Assembly (NCBI GenBank): GCA_965661765.1 | Contig: CBFIFE010000067.1 | Coordinates: forward strand, 1-11,003 | Reading direction: 5' to 3' | DNA length: 11,003 bases | Source: JBMYZL01 sp965661765 | GTDB lineage: Bacteria > Bacteroidota > Bacteroidia > Flavobacteriales_D > Sanyastnellaceae | Shown here: in pieces, positions 1 to 5,923 of the stretch | Layout of the letters: the number at the start of each line of letters is the position of its first letter | How positions within the stretch are numbered: the stretch's first letter is position 1 | Made by a program: the position numbers and the translations under genes | Notes under the pieces: generated by a model | Databases searched by the model: none | The model's input: only the letters and a program-made list of their open reading frames with translations | What the model was told of the DNA's origin: nothing

Positions 1-38
1 TGGGTGAACGGCGGGGTGATCAGCAGCACACGGGCCAT
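1..38 (-). CDS. 5' end of a probable B12-binding radical SAM protein (partial)
   Basis: Only the first 12 codons are in the window: an ATG at 38-36 followed by ARVLLITPPFT, running off the left edge. A short V-L-L-I-x-P-P-F-T strand at the very N-terminus is the usual beginning of the cobalamin-binding Rossmann domain in Bacteroidota B12-binding radical SAM proteins; this rests on recall of the family and just 12 residues, so it is tentative. It lies downstream of the G8-domain gene on the same strand, separated by 82 bp that contain an intrinsic terminator, so in this version it probably has its own promoter. The same start occurs again at 2847-2810. Confidence 0.45.
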   Translation of the reverse strand, partial: MARVLLITPPFT

Positions 39-77
39 AGTGGCTGGAAATGTACGGCGGCAATCATCAGGTCAGGC
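1..77. repeat. Exact 77-bp repeat, copy 1
   Basis: Bases 1-77 are identical to 2810-2886. Divergence begins at the next base (g at 78, c at 2887). Copy 1 starts at the first base of the window and copy 2 at the first base after the N gap. A length of exactly 77 equals a common maximum de Bruijn k-mer size, so this looks like a shared graph vertex at which two alternative contigs start rather than a biological repeat. It contains the start codon and leader of the radical SAM-like gene. Confidence 0.9.
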
Positions 78-87
78 GAGCCTATTG

Positions 88-113
88 AAGGAAAAGACCC
101 TGCAGCGCAGGGG
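88..113 (-). terminator. Intrinsic terminator after the G8-domain gene
   Basis: Read on the minus strand, the arms CCCTGC (112-107) and GCAGGG (103-98) enclose a 3-nt loop and are followed directly by the T-rich stretch TCTTTTCCTT (97-88). It begins about 8 nt after the TGA stop of the G8-domain gene. GC-rich stem, short loop and U-tract are the classic Rho-independent arrangement. It would separate the regulator/G8 transcript from the radical SAM-like gene. The whole element is absent from the second version of the locus (2810-3100). Confidence 0.7.
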
Positions 114-120
114 ATGGGCC

Positions 121-2751
121 TCAATTGACTTCAACCGGATTGCACGCCTCACCAAAGGCACCCAAGAGCGCAAGCACATCTTCGACATTCGTCATGCCAT
201 CGCCTGTGGCATCGCCTGAGCAGGCACTGTCATTGCAGCCGAAATCACCCAACAAGATCAGCAAGTCCGAAATGTTGATTGCGCCGTCTCCGTTGAGATC
301 GGCTAGGCATCCGGCGCAACTTTCAGTCATCGGTGAGGCCACCCCTGCCACCTTTGTGGGGGCATCGGACCAGCAAGCCTCAAAACCGAAGTCATCGTAA
401 TTGTTTGCTGGCAGCAGCGGGTCCCTGAGGAAATGACAGACAGGCAAGGACATCGGGGGTGCAGTCGGGCTGACGAGACCGCCGAACACTGAGGGGTCTG
501 AAATGGCATCGGAGGGCATGATGGCGCCACCAGTGGCCAGCCCCAAATCCTCGAGAAGTTGGCTGTTGGCTTTGGTCAAAACATCGCTCAAATAGCTACC
601 GGCTGCATCTCCTGCATTTGTGGGATGGATGGGCACAAAGTCTTCGCTTTGGGTGTTGTGGAACAACCACCGGCCAGGCAAGTTCTCCGTATCCACGAAA
701 ATGCGATCTGGGATGAGAAAGAAGAGGGACTGGAATTCCGGCTCGACGAAAGGAACTTCTCCAGCGAGAGCGGCTTCGCCGGCAAGGTAGAATTGGACGC
801 GATCTGGTGACGGGTAGGGCGCTTCCCCGAATGCGGCCTGCTCAATCCGCAAGTCTCGATCCCAGCCGGGCGCTCGGCTGTCCCGTTGAGGCGGAACAAT
901 CAGGAAGTCCCATCGATTTGCGAATGTCCCGCCACAAATCTCGACTGCACCCTGCATGGGGGGAACCATGCCGATTGCGCAGTCTTGGATTTGGCAATTC
1001 TCCCAGTGGCTCTCGCGCGCCACCGTGATGGCATTCATCACCCCGATGCTCTCTTCATCGCCAGGTCCGACAACATCCAAATTTCGGAAGGTGAATCGCT
1101 CGCAATTCTGCATTTCCACCCCGATGAGCAAAAAGTTCCAGAGTGTCAAATCTTCGAAAGTTGTGTGCACAGTCTCCAGGTATGCTGGACTCAGCTCGGT
1201 GATGTCCTCAAAGAGCGTTGCATGAACGTAATATGCCGCAAAACCTTTTGATCCGCTGTAAGCCGTGTTCTTGGCAAAGGCCAAAACCGGCACCCACCAG
1301 CTCTGCACGTGTGTCAAATCCCCAAGCAGTTCGCCGTGGGGGATGTTCCCGACAGAAAACATGTTTTGAAGATCAAATGTTGTTCCCACTTCGCGTTGCC
1401 CTTCCGTCCAAAAGATGAAACCATGACCAGAAAATCCGCTGGCCACGTTGTCCGTTACGCTCACACCGCCACCGTGGAACCAGAACGCATCCCCTTGGAA
1501 AGCAAAGTCTTGGGAATCTTCGCGGGCATCCACCGGAGCGGTTTCGGGGTCCAAAATGGGGAAATCAGGATTCACTGTGCGAACCGCGAGGTTGTGGTGA
1601 AAGGTGCCGATTTCATCTCCAGACTCGGTTTGAAAGGCACCGCCGACCACATTGTAACTCAAGTTGTCGATAAAGTCCACATGGGAACTGTGGTTGACGA
1701 ATGCCCATCCTGGGTCGTCCTCTACCACACAACCTCGAACAGTGGCTTGTGGCGTGGTTGCGGGATTGACACCGCCTCGGTGAAAATGGCAGGAGTAGCG
1801 CCCCCGGATGTTTGTGCGCTCTCCAGCGACGTATTCATCTGCGACAAGGGTGGGAAAAAACCAGTCATCCACCTGGACCTGCTTGTTCGTTCGCCCAAGC
1901 TGATGGTGACGGACATAGGCCAAATCCACTTCTGTGCTGTTCATGAACATCACGTGCCCCCGCCGATCGATCGTCGGATTTTCTGAGTGCCACAAGACAT
2001 TCCTGCTCAGGTTTCCTGCATGCACGCGGAGGTCTTCCCTCGGGGGCAGGTGACCCCAGTTCAATGGGCTGTCGATCGTCACCTGGTTGTCGATCACCTC
2101 AGTCACCACACGGACTTCTTCTGATGTGGGATCCTCGGCCGAAGTCCCAGTGATGACAATGCGGTCTCCTGCGCCCCACCCCACTGGCGCGCTCGAAAGC
2201 CACAAAGTCGTGTCTCCCTCAGCAGGGGGAACATCCAAGTCCAGCCAAGCGGTTTTCGCTGCTCCATGGGCCACGGCGCTGCCCATGTGAACCCAACCTT
2301 TTCCGAATTGTCCGAAGTCCTCGGACAAATTCATGGGGCCTTCGTCAATGAACAGGAACTCAGCGGTGAATTCTGAAGGGATGGGCATCGTTGGTGTCCC
2401 CATTTCCAAATGGCTGTTGGCTGTACCGATCAGTGTTTCGACTTTCAGCAAGCTGTTCGCCGTTCGCGTGAAGGACAGGGTGCCATCCAGGCGAAGGGTT
2501 TTGAGCCGTTCCTGGACCGCTGTGTCGACAACAACATGAACAGCCGGCGGAACATGCACTCGCGCGCCATCTGTGGGCATCGCGCCATCTGCCCATGTGT
2601 CCGGGTTGCTCCAGTTCCCGTTTTGGATGGCCACGTGCGTCACGGATTCGATCGGGACCAGTTCTTGCGGGCCCTGTGCAGCAGCAGATTCGACAAGAAA
2701 CGATGCCCAACAGATGCTGAGGGTGCTCGCAATGAAGAGATGAAACTTCAT
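121..2751 (-). CDS. Secreted G8-domain / parallel beta-helix protein with C-terminal dockerin-like repeats
   Basis: 876 codons from the ATG at 2751. This start was chosen because it opens a typical signal peptide (MKFHLFIAST, hydrophobic core, cleavage near AAA-Q at about residue 25). The longer frame, back to 2847, crosses the N gap and joins another gene's start. Residues about 36-125 match the G8 domain pattern (NGNWSNPDTWADG, then alternating beta strands VHVPPAVHVVVD and LRLDGTL). Residues about 150-650 are rich in N/H/V turns such as HVDFIDNLSYN and FHHNLAV, typical of right-handed parallel beta-helices found with G8 in CEMIP/PKHD1L1-like proteins; this suggests surface polysaccharide or matrix binding, but no catalytic site is identified. 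Residues about 815-870 hold two EF-hand-like dockerin repeats (DLNGDG and DATGDG, each followed by an LLxLLGxFG helix), framed by cysteines. The gene follows the regulator genes closely (16 nt after the regulator stop preserved at 2768) and ends at a terminator. Confidence 0.8.
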   Translation of the reverse strand: MKFHLFIASTLSICWASFLVESAAAQGPQELVPIESVTHVAIQNGNWSNPDTWADGAMPTDGARVHVPPAVHVVVDTAVQERLKTLRLDGTLSFTRTANSLLKVETLIGTANSHLEMGTPTMPIPSEFTAEFLFIDEGPMNLSEDFGQFGKGWVHMGSAVAHGAAKTAWLDLDVPPAEGDTTLWLSSAPVGWGAGDRIVITGTSAEDPTSEEVRVVTEVIDNQVTIDSPLNWGHLPPREDLRVHAGNLSRNVLWHSENPTIDRRGHVMFMNSTEVDLAYVRHHQLGRTNKQVQVDDWFFPTLVADEYVAGERTNIRGRYSCHFHRGGVNPATTPQATVRGCVVEDDPGWAFVNHSSHVDFIDNLSYNVVGGAFQTESGDEIGTFHHNLAVRTVNPDFPILDPETAPVDAREDSQDFAFQGDAFWFHGGGVSVTDNVASGFSGHGFIFWTEGQREVGTTFDLQNMFSVGNIPHGELLGDLTHVQSWWVPVLAFAKNTAYSGSKGFAAYYVHATLFEDITELSPAYLETVHTTFEDLTLWNFLLIGVEMQNCERFTFRNLDVVGPGDEESIGVMNAITVARESHWENCQIQDCAIGMVPPMQGAVEICGGTFANRWDFLIVPPQRDSRAPGWDRDLRIEQAAFGEAPYPSPDRVQFYLAGEAALAGEVPFVEPEFQSLFFLIPDRIFVDTENLPGRWLFHNTQSEDFVPIHPTNAGDAAGSYLSDVLTKANSQLLEDLGLATGGAIMPSDAISDPSVFGGLVSPTAPPMSLPVCHFLRDPLLPANNYDDFGFEACWSDAPTKVAGVASPMTESCAGCLADLNGDGAINISDLLILLGDFGCNDSACSGDATGDGMTNVEDVLALLGAFGEACNPVEVN
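543..632. repeat. Segment of the G8 gene also present, diverged, in the remnant at 2887-2976
   Basis: This segment encodes the NAGDAAG...DVLTKAN...EDLGL stretch near the C-terminus of the G8 protein. It aligns without gaps to 2887-2976 with about 19 mismatches in the first 84 bases, roughly 77 percent identity by eye. In the remnant it is joined directly to the gene's 5' end. Both possible junction points in the full gene carry GGATGG (627-632 and 2625-2630). Confidence 0.75.
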
Positions 2752-2799
2752 GATGTCAAGGGGTTGTCTATTTGTTGCGTTGTTCTTGGTCGCGAACGA
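2625..2799. repeat. 5' end of the G8 gene and regulator tail, near-identical to 2971-3145
   Basis: 175 bp align gap-free to 2971-3145 (offset 346) with five mismatches, at 2634, 2638, 2650, 2722 and 2769. The segment holds the signal-peptide codons of the G8 protein, its start at 2751, the short leader and the last codons of the preceding LuxR-type regulator. Identity of about 97 percent contrasts with about 77 percent for the other shared segment. Confidence 0.9.
2768..2799 (-). CDS. 3' tail of a LuxR-type regulator cut by the assembly gap (partial)
   Basis: From the gap edge at 2799 the frame reads VRDQEQRNK and then TAG at 2770-2768. This equals the end of the regulator at 3935-3102, which reads VRDQEQRNKSTTP before its TGA. 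One base (t at 2769 against g at 3115) changes TCG to TAG, so this version ends four codons earlier. Its presence directly before the full-length G8 gene shows that the full gene also lies behind this regulator, and supports reading the two sides of the gap as versions of one locus. Confidence 0.75.
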
Positions 2800-2809
2800 N
2801 NNNNNNNNN
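2800..2809. other. Assembly gap (10 Ns)
   Basis: Ten Ns at 2800-2809 are a scaffolding join, not sequence. The base after it begins the exact 77-bp repeat that also begins the window. Reading frames crossing it, including a 908-residue one starting at 2847, are artefacts. Confidence 0.98.
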
Positions 2810-2847
2810 TGGGTGAACGGCGGGGTGATCAGCAGCACACGGGCCAT
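2810..2847 (-). CDS. Second copy of the radical SAM-like 5' end, cut by the gap (partial)
   Basis: ATG at 2847-2845 followed by ARVLLITPPFT, cut off by the Ns. It is base-identical to 38-1 and most likely represents the same gene in an alternative version of the locus rather than a second gene. Here it starts only 28 nt after the stop of the truncated G8 remnant, with no terminator between them, so it would be co-transcribed with the upstream regulators. Confidence 0.4.
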
Positions 2848-2886
2848 AGTGGCTGGAAATGTACGGCGGCAATCATCAGGTCAGGC
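2810..2886. repeat. Exact 77-bp repeat, copy 2
   Basis: Identical to 1-77 and starting directly after the Ns. Its right edge lies within the codons that end the truncated G8 remnant: the TGA at 2878-2876 comes from the repeat itself. In copy 1 the same bases lie in the intergenic region beyond the G8 gene. Confidence 0.9.
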
Positions 2887-3097
2887 CGAAATCGTCGAAG
2901 GGTTGGTTGTTGGCCTTGGTCAATACATCTCTCAAACCACTGCCCGATGCATCTCCAGGATTTGTCTGATGGATGGCCAAGTGTGTCACGGATTCAATCG
3001 GGACCAGTTCTTGCGGGCCCTGTGCAGCAGCAGATTCGACAAGAAACGATGCCCAACAGATGCTGAGAGTGCTCGCAATGAAGAGATGAAACTTCAT
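2876..3097 (-). pseudogene. Truncated remnant of the G8-domain gene (signal peptide plus short C-terminal piece)
   Basis: 73 codons from the ATG at 3097 to the TGA at 2878-2876. Residues 1 to about 41 nearly equal the first 41 of the full G8 protein (signal peptide, then LVPIESVTH). The sequence then jumps to a stretch equivalent to its far C-terminal region (HQTNPGDASGSGLRDVLTKAN) and stops at GLT. The G8 domain, the beta-helix and the dockerin-like repeats are all missing. The join keeps the reading frame and sits at GGATGG (2971-2976), a hexamer present at both corresponding points of the full gene. It starts 4 nt after the regulator stop at 3102, so it retains the operon position. It is probably non-functional; a secreted 48-residue product is possible but unsupported. 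Confidence 0.75.
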
Positions 3098-3145
3098 GAT
3101 GTCAAGGGGTTGTCGATTTGTTGCGTTGTTCTTGGTCGCGAACGA
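2971..3145. repeat. Near-identical copy of 2625-2799
   Basis: Gap-free match to 2625-2799 with five mismatches in 175 bp. Here the sequence continues without interruption into the complete regulator gene, showing what should follow 2799 on the other side of the gap. Confidence 0.9.
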
Positions 3146-3935
3146 TTCTTCGAATCTCAAAATTGAGGTTGCGGTCACCGCTCAGGCCAAGTTTCTGTCG
3201 AATCGATGATCGAAGGTTGTAGATGTAACTCACTGAGCAAGACATCATTGTGCTGGCGGTCTCGTTGGAGATATCCTGCGTGATGTATTGAACAAGCTCT
3301 CGTTCTGAATGGGTCAAGTGTGCAAAACAAGGCAAGTCCTCACTTGGTGGTTTGTCGTCGGACTGAATCTTGAATTGCGCCCATTTCAAGCGGGTGTTTT
3401 CTGACCATTTTTGGTGGAGAAAGGCCAAATGCAGATCGCGCCATCGCCTAGACGCCGGAGGCAAAGCTGCTGTTTGTCGCCGAGACACAACAAAGGCCAG
3501 GGCAAGCAGAAGGACGACGCCCCAGAGCACGATATTGCCGAGTTGCCATGGCCACATTTCCTCTTTCCGCAGCTGGTCGAGGCGCTCCTTCGGACTCAAT
3601 GCTTTTGCTGATGTCAATTCCGCAGATTGCAGCTTGTTTCGAAAGAAAATGACGGCTTGACTGCGCCGGTACCAATCCCATAAAGTGGCATCTGGGACTT
3701 GGGCCCATTTCGGTCTTTCCGCTCGAGGCAGGGCGGCCAGACCCAACGGGTGGGGCAAGGACAAGGCCTGTTGATGCAAATCTGTCATCTTGTCCTGTTG
3801 AAGATGGCTCATCATTTGCAGCCACTTTGCCTTCTCTCCCTCGGCCAGCCAGACTCGAACGGAGTCCTCCAACGGAGAGGCCTGCAAATGGCTTCCCAAC
3901 GAAAGGCATGCCAGCATGATGATCCAATGCTTCAT
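3102..3935 (-). CDS. Transmembrane LuxR-type one-component regulator
   Basis: 277 codons from the ATG at 3935. This start is preferred over an upstream in-frame ATG at 3959 because it makes an ATGA overlap with the stop of the preceding gene and opens a signal sequence (MKHWIIMLACLSLGSHLQA, residues 1-19). Residues 20 to about 128 would be periplasmic and resemble no sensor domain I recognise. A hydrophobic segment at about 131-151 (GNIVLWGVVLLLALAFVV) is followed by the basic SRR expected on the cytoplasmic side. Residues about 207-262 are a GerE/LuxR-like helix-turn-helix (LTHSERELVQYI, then SVSYIYNLRSSIRQKLGL). No receiver domain or TPR was seen. The protein is likely membrane-anchored, with the DNA-binding domain inside the cell. 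It is translationally coupled to a longer relative of the same layout and followed at 4 nt by the G8 gene remnant, so it probably regulates or responds to that exported protein; this is inference. Confidence 0.75.
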   Translation of the reverse strand: MKHWIIMLACLSLGSHLQASPLEDSVRVWLAEGEKAKWLQMMSHLQQDKMTDLHQQALSLPHPLGLAALPRAERPKWAQVPDATLWDWYRRSQAVIFFRNKLQSAELTSAKALSPKERLDQLRKEEMWPWQLGNIVLWGVVLLLALAFVVSRRQTAALPPASRRWRDLHLAFLHQKWSENTRLKWAQFKIQSDDKPPSEDLPCFAHLTHSERELVQYITQDISNETASTMMSCSVSYIYNLRSSIRQKLGLSGDRNLNFEIRRIVRDQEQRNKSTTP

Positions 3936-5518
3936 GTATTCATTCGGGATTTCAGCCAATCATCCAAGGCCACTTGGCTTGACAACTTGAGCTTCTTTCG
4001 AATGGACCTTCTGATGCTGTAGACCCGACTCATGTTCAGGTTTTCACGAATCGCAATGGATTTTGATGTTTCCCCCTTCGCCAAGGCCAGCGCCACGATT
4101 CTCTCCCCTTCCGGCCATTCAGCCATGATGGAAGCAAGGTCGGAGTTGAGTTCGGGAAAGTGCCGCGACGACAATTCTGCAAACGCCTTGTAGGCGAGGC
4201 GATTCTTGGGGAAGACAGACCTTGCGCTTGCCGGCTTGCCTGCCTGCTGTTCAAGAATGGCCAGAAGTTCTTCCTCGCTGAACGCTGAGCAGCGAGACAA
4301 ACGGCGCATCTGCCGCCAAGCAACCGCCGTCATCCAAGAGAAGGGCAAAAGGAGGAGCCCTGCGGCTGTGGCCCATCCTTTCCACCTGTGAAGTTGAGCA
4401 TGTGCATTGGCGAGGTTGTCACGCGGGTCGGGCGTGTCGGGCTGCGCACAGGCCGTTCTCGGGAGACCACGGAGATGGAGCGGAAGTGACGAGAGCCTCA
4501 CCAATTGCTGCTGCCACTGGAGATCGGAAAGGCTGTCTGCTGCACCGAAAAGCGAGCTGTTCGCACCCAAGTGATCCTCCAGCACTGCGTGTTCAATTTC
4601 TGCCGTCCATTGCTGAAGGCGATTGCGGAAGACCAAGGCCAAATCCGGGAGATTCGCCCATTGAAAATACAAGGTCAAGGTCCCAACGGCGTTGATCTCT
4701 CGTTGATCAAAAGCGCCGTCAAAATTGATTTGGTCAAATGCAGTTTCTACCCTTGGATGGTCCTCAGTCACCAATCCAATTTCCATTTCAGTCAACAACA
4801 AGCCCACCAAGGCGCTTTCGTAAGCAGCGGGAAGAACCTCGGGATTGTTGGCCAATTCCCGGATGCGTTCTTGTCCCAAATCGCACCATTCCAAGGCATT
4901 CATGCAATTTCCGACCAAGAAGTTCGCATAAGCGAGTGTATTCATGCTTTCGATTGGAAATGCGGTCTGGTCGAGTCCGTGAAGCGCTTCGAGGGTGACG
5001 ATGGCCTTTTGGTGCTGTTGCATCCGCATTTGGGTCACAGCCAATGCATTCAGGGCGTTTTGCAAATACCTGATGGGTTCGTCCTGAGCCAGGGCCACGC
5101 TGCGTCGAAACCAATGATTCGCTTGAACCCAGTCACCACGCAGTGCGCCATTGACACCGAAGGCGTAAGAAAGTGCGCTGCTCGTGATTTGGCAATTGTG
5201 TTCAGTCTCAAGCGAGTGCACTTTATCAGGTAAGGTGGAATCACCCAGCCGATTTGCGGAAACCATCAGAAGGAACGCCGCCATTTTGAGGCTGTCACAG
5301 TTTTTCGCAGGCTCTGCCCACGCCCACAGACGCTCTCCCTCTTTTCCCATGGCAGACAGGGATGGACCGAATGACTGCAATCTTCGGGACATGTCTTCAG
5401 ATTGGATGCCGCGGGGCGCTTCTTCTGCGGCGGTCAGGAGCGTTGCACCGCACAGCAGGAGGAACAGGCCAAGGATTTTTTTTGGGGAAGCCAGAACGAT
5501 GCCAATGTCTCGTCGCAT
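3932..5518 (-). CDS. TPR-like transmembrane LuxR-type regulator
   Basis: 528 codons from the ATG at 5518, chosen because it starts a signal sequence (MRRDIGIVLASPKK followed by LGLFLLLCGATLLTA); an in-frame start at 5563 would add 15 non-hydrophobic residues before it. Residues about 35-375 are helical and contain TPR-like pairs (GDWVQANHWFRRSVALA, QKAIVTLEALHGL), most likely periplasmic. A membrane segment lies at about 380-401 (AAGLLLLPFSWMTAVAW), followed by basic RQMRR. The C-terminal part, about 462-513, is a LuxR/GerE-type helix-turn-helix (GERIVALALAKGETSKSIA, then SRVYSIRRSIRKKLKL). The layout of periplasmic TPR, one membrane helix and cytoplasmic HTH is common in Bacteroidota regulators. 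Its TGA overlaps the ATG of the next regulator by 4 nt. A run of eight A on the coding strand (5483-5476) lies at codons 12-15. Confidence 0.75.
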   Translation of the reverse strand: MRRDIGIVLASPKKILGLFLLLCGATLLTAAEEAPRGIQSEDMSRRLQSFGPSLSAMGKEGERLWAWAEPAKNCDSLKMAAFLLMVSANRLGDSTLPDKVHSLETEHNCQITSSALSYAFGVNGALRGDWVQANHWFRRSVALAQDEPIRYLQNALNALAVTQMRMQQHQKAIVTLEALHGLDQTAFPIESMNTLAYANFLVGNCMNALEWCDLGQERIRELANNPEVLPAAYESALVGLLLTEMEIGLVTEDHPRVETAFDQINFDGAFDQREINAVGTLTLYFQWANLPDLALVFRNRLQQWTAEIEHAVLEDHLGANSSLFGAADSLSDLQWQQQLVRLSSLPLHLRGLPRTACAQPDTPDPRDNLANAHAQLHRWKGWATAAGLLLLPFSWMTAVAWRQMRRLSRCSAFSEEELLAILEQQAGKPASARSVFPKNRLAYKAFAELSSRHFPELNSDLASIMAEWPEGERIVALALAKGETSKSIAIRENLNMSRVYSIRRSIRKKLKLSSQVALDDWLKSRMNT

Positions 5519-5923
5519 GTCCCAAAAGTAGCAGGACCTTCCCCTTGAGCCGTCTCGCAACACGAAGCGAATGCATGATATTCTTTCATCATCATTGTGT
5601 GATGCGTGACGATTCGTTCGGATTCACGCATTGATCGCAAAGCGAAGGGGAGGCAGGCCCCACTTTGTCCACTTCATGCGTGGCAATGGCTTCCGGAATT
5701 TCGTTGATTCCTTTTTCCAGATAAGAGGGGAACTGCGAACAGATGAGGCCAATTCACAACCGTCCCATCCTTCTGTGTTCTTCGAGAGATTCACGCAAAT
5801 CATCGGCAGTTGGAAAAGAACTTTGTTGCGGCGATTCGTCGTCAAGAACCGAGTGCTTGTCAGTCAATCAAAAGGTTTGGCAAGGCAAAATGAATGACTT
5901 GAAATAGAAGAAAAGTAAGAATC
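5519..5923. other. Divergent intergenic region (about 405 bp)
   Basis: This region separates the minus-strand regulator operon from the plus-strand FISUMP gene and must hold both promoters. No -7 box of the TAnnTTTG type was found at a sensible distance from 5924. For the regulator, TACTTTTG (5529-5522 on the minus strand) lies only 3 nt before the ATG, which would require a leaderless message and may be chance. Small frames here (for example 5631-5897 plus and 5845-5624 minus) lack ribosome-binding sites and recognisable content and are not called. Confidence 0.6.
5602..5631. promoter_or_regulatory. Inverted repeat, candidate operator in the divergent region
   Basis: ATGCGTGA (5602-5609) and TCACGCAT (5624-5631) are perfect 8-bp inverted arms around a 14-bp spacer, about 85 bp upstream of the regulator start at 5518. 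TCACGCA recurs at 5791-5797, within the 10-mer GATTCACGCA that is also at 5621-5630, and ATGCGTG recurs at 5676-5682. No T-tract follows, so a protein-binding site is more plausible than a terminator. The binding protein is unknown; the LuxR-type regulators encoded next to it are the obvious candidates. Confidence 0.35.

Noticed and set aside
1..77. 77-bp exact repeat as an attachment site or transposon end
   Set aside because: It contains an ordinary gene start, has no inverted ends or target duplications, and both copies begin exactly at segment edges. A k-mer overlap explains it better.
121..2847. A continuous 908-codon minus-strand frame beginning MARVLLITPPFT and passing through the Ns
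   Set aside because: The Ns happen to stay open, but the first part is the start of a different (radical SAM-like) gene and the part after the gap is the reverse-complemented regulator tail read out of frame. The true G8 gene start is the signal-peptide ATG at 2751.
2876..3178. Longer start for the truncated remnant (MTATSILRFEESF...)
   Set aside because: The extra N-terminal codons overlap the end of the regulator gene in another frame. The signal-peptide ATG at 3097 matches the start of the full-length gene.
5522..5529. TACTTTTG on the minus strand as the promoter of the regulator operon
   Set aside because: It ends 3 nt before the chosen ATG, with no TTG at -33 distance. It would require a leaderless transcript, and a chance match is likely.
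5624..5897. Small frames on both strands in the divergent intergenic region (88 and 73 codons)
   Set aside because: No ribosome-binding site, no recognisable domain, mutually overlapping on opposite strands, and lying where two promoters must be.
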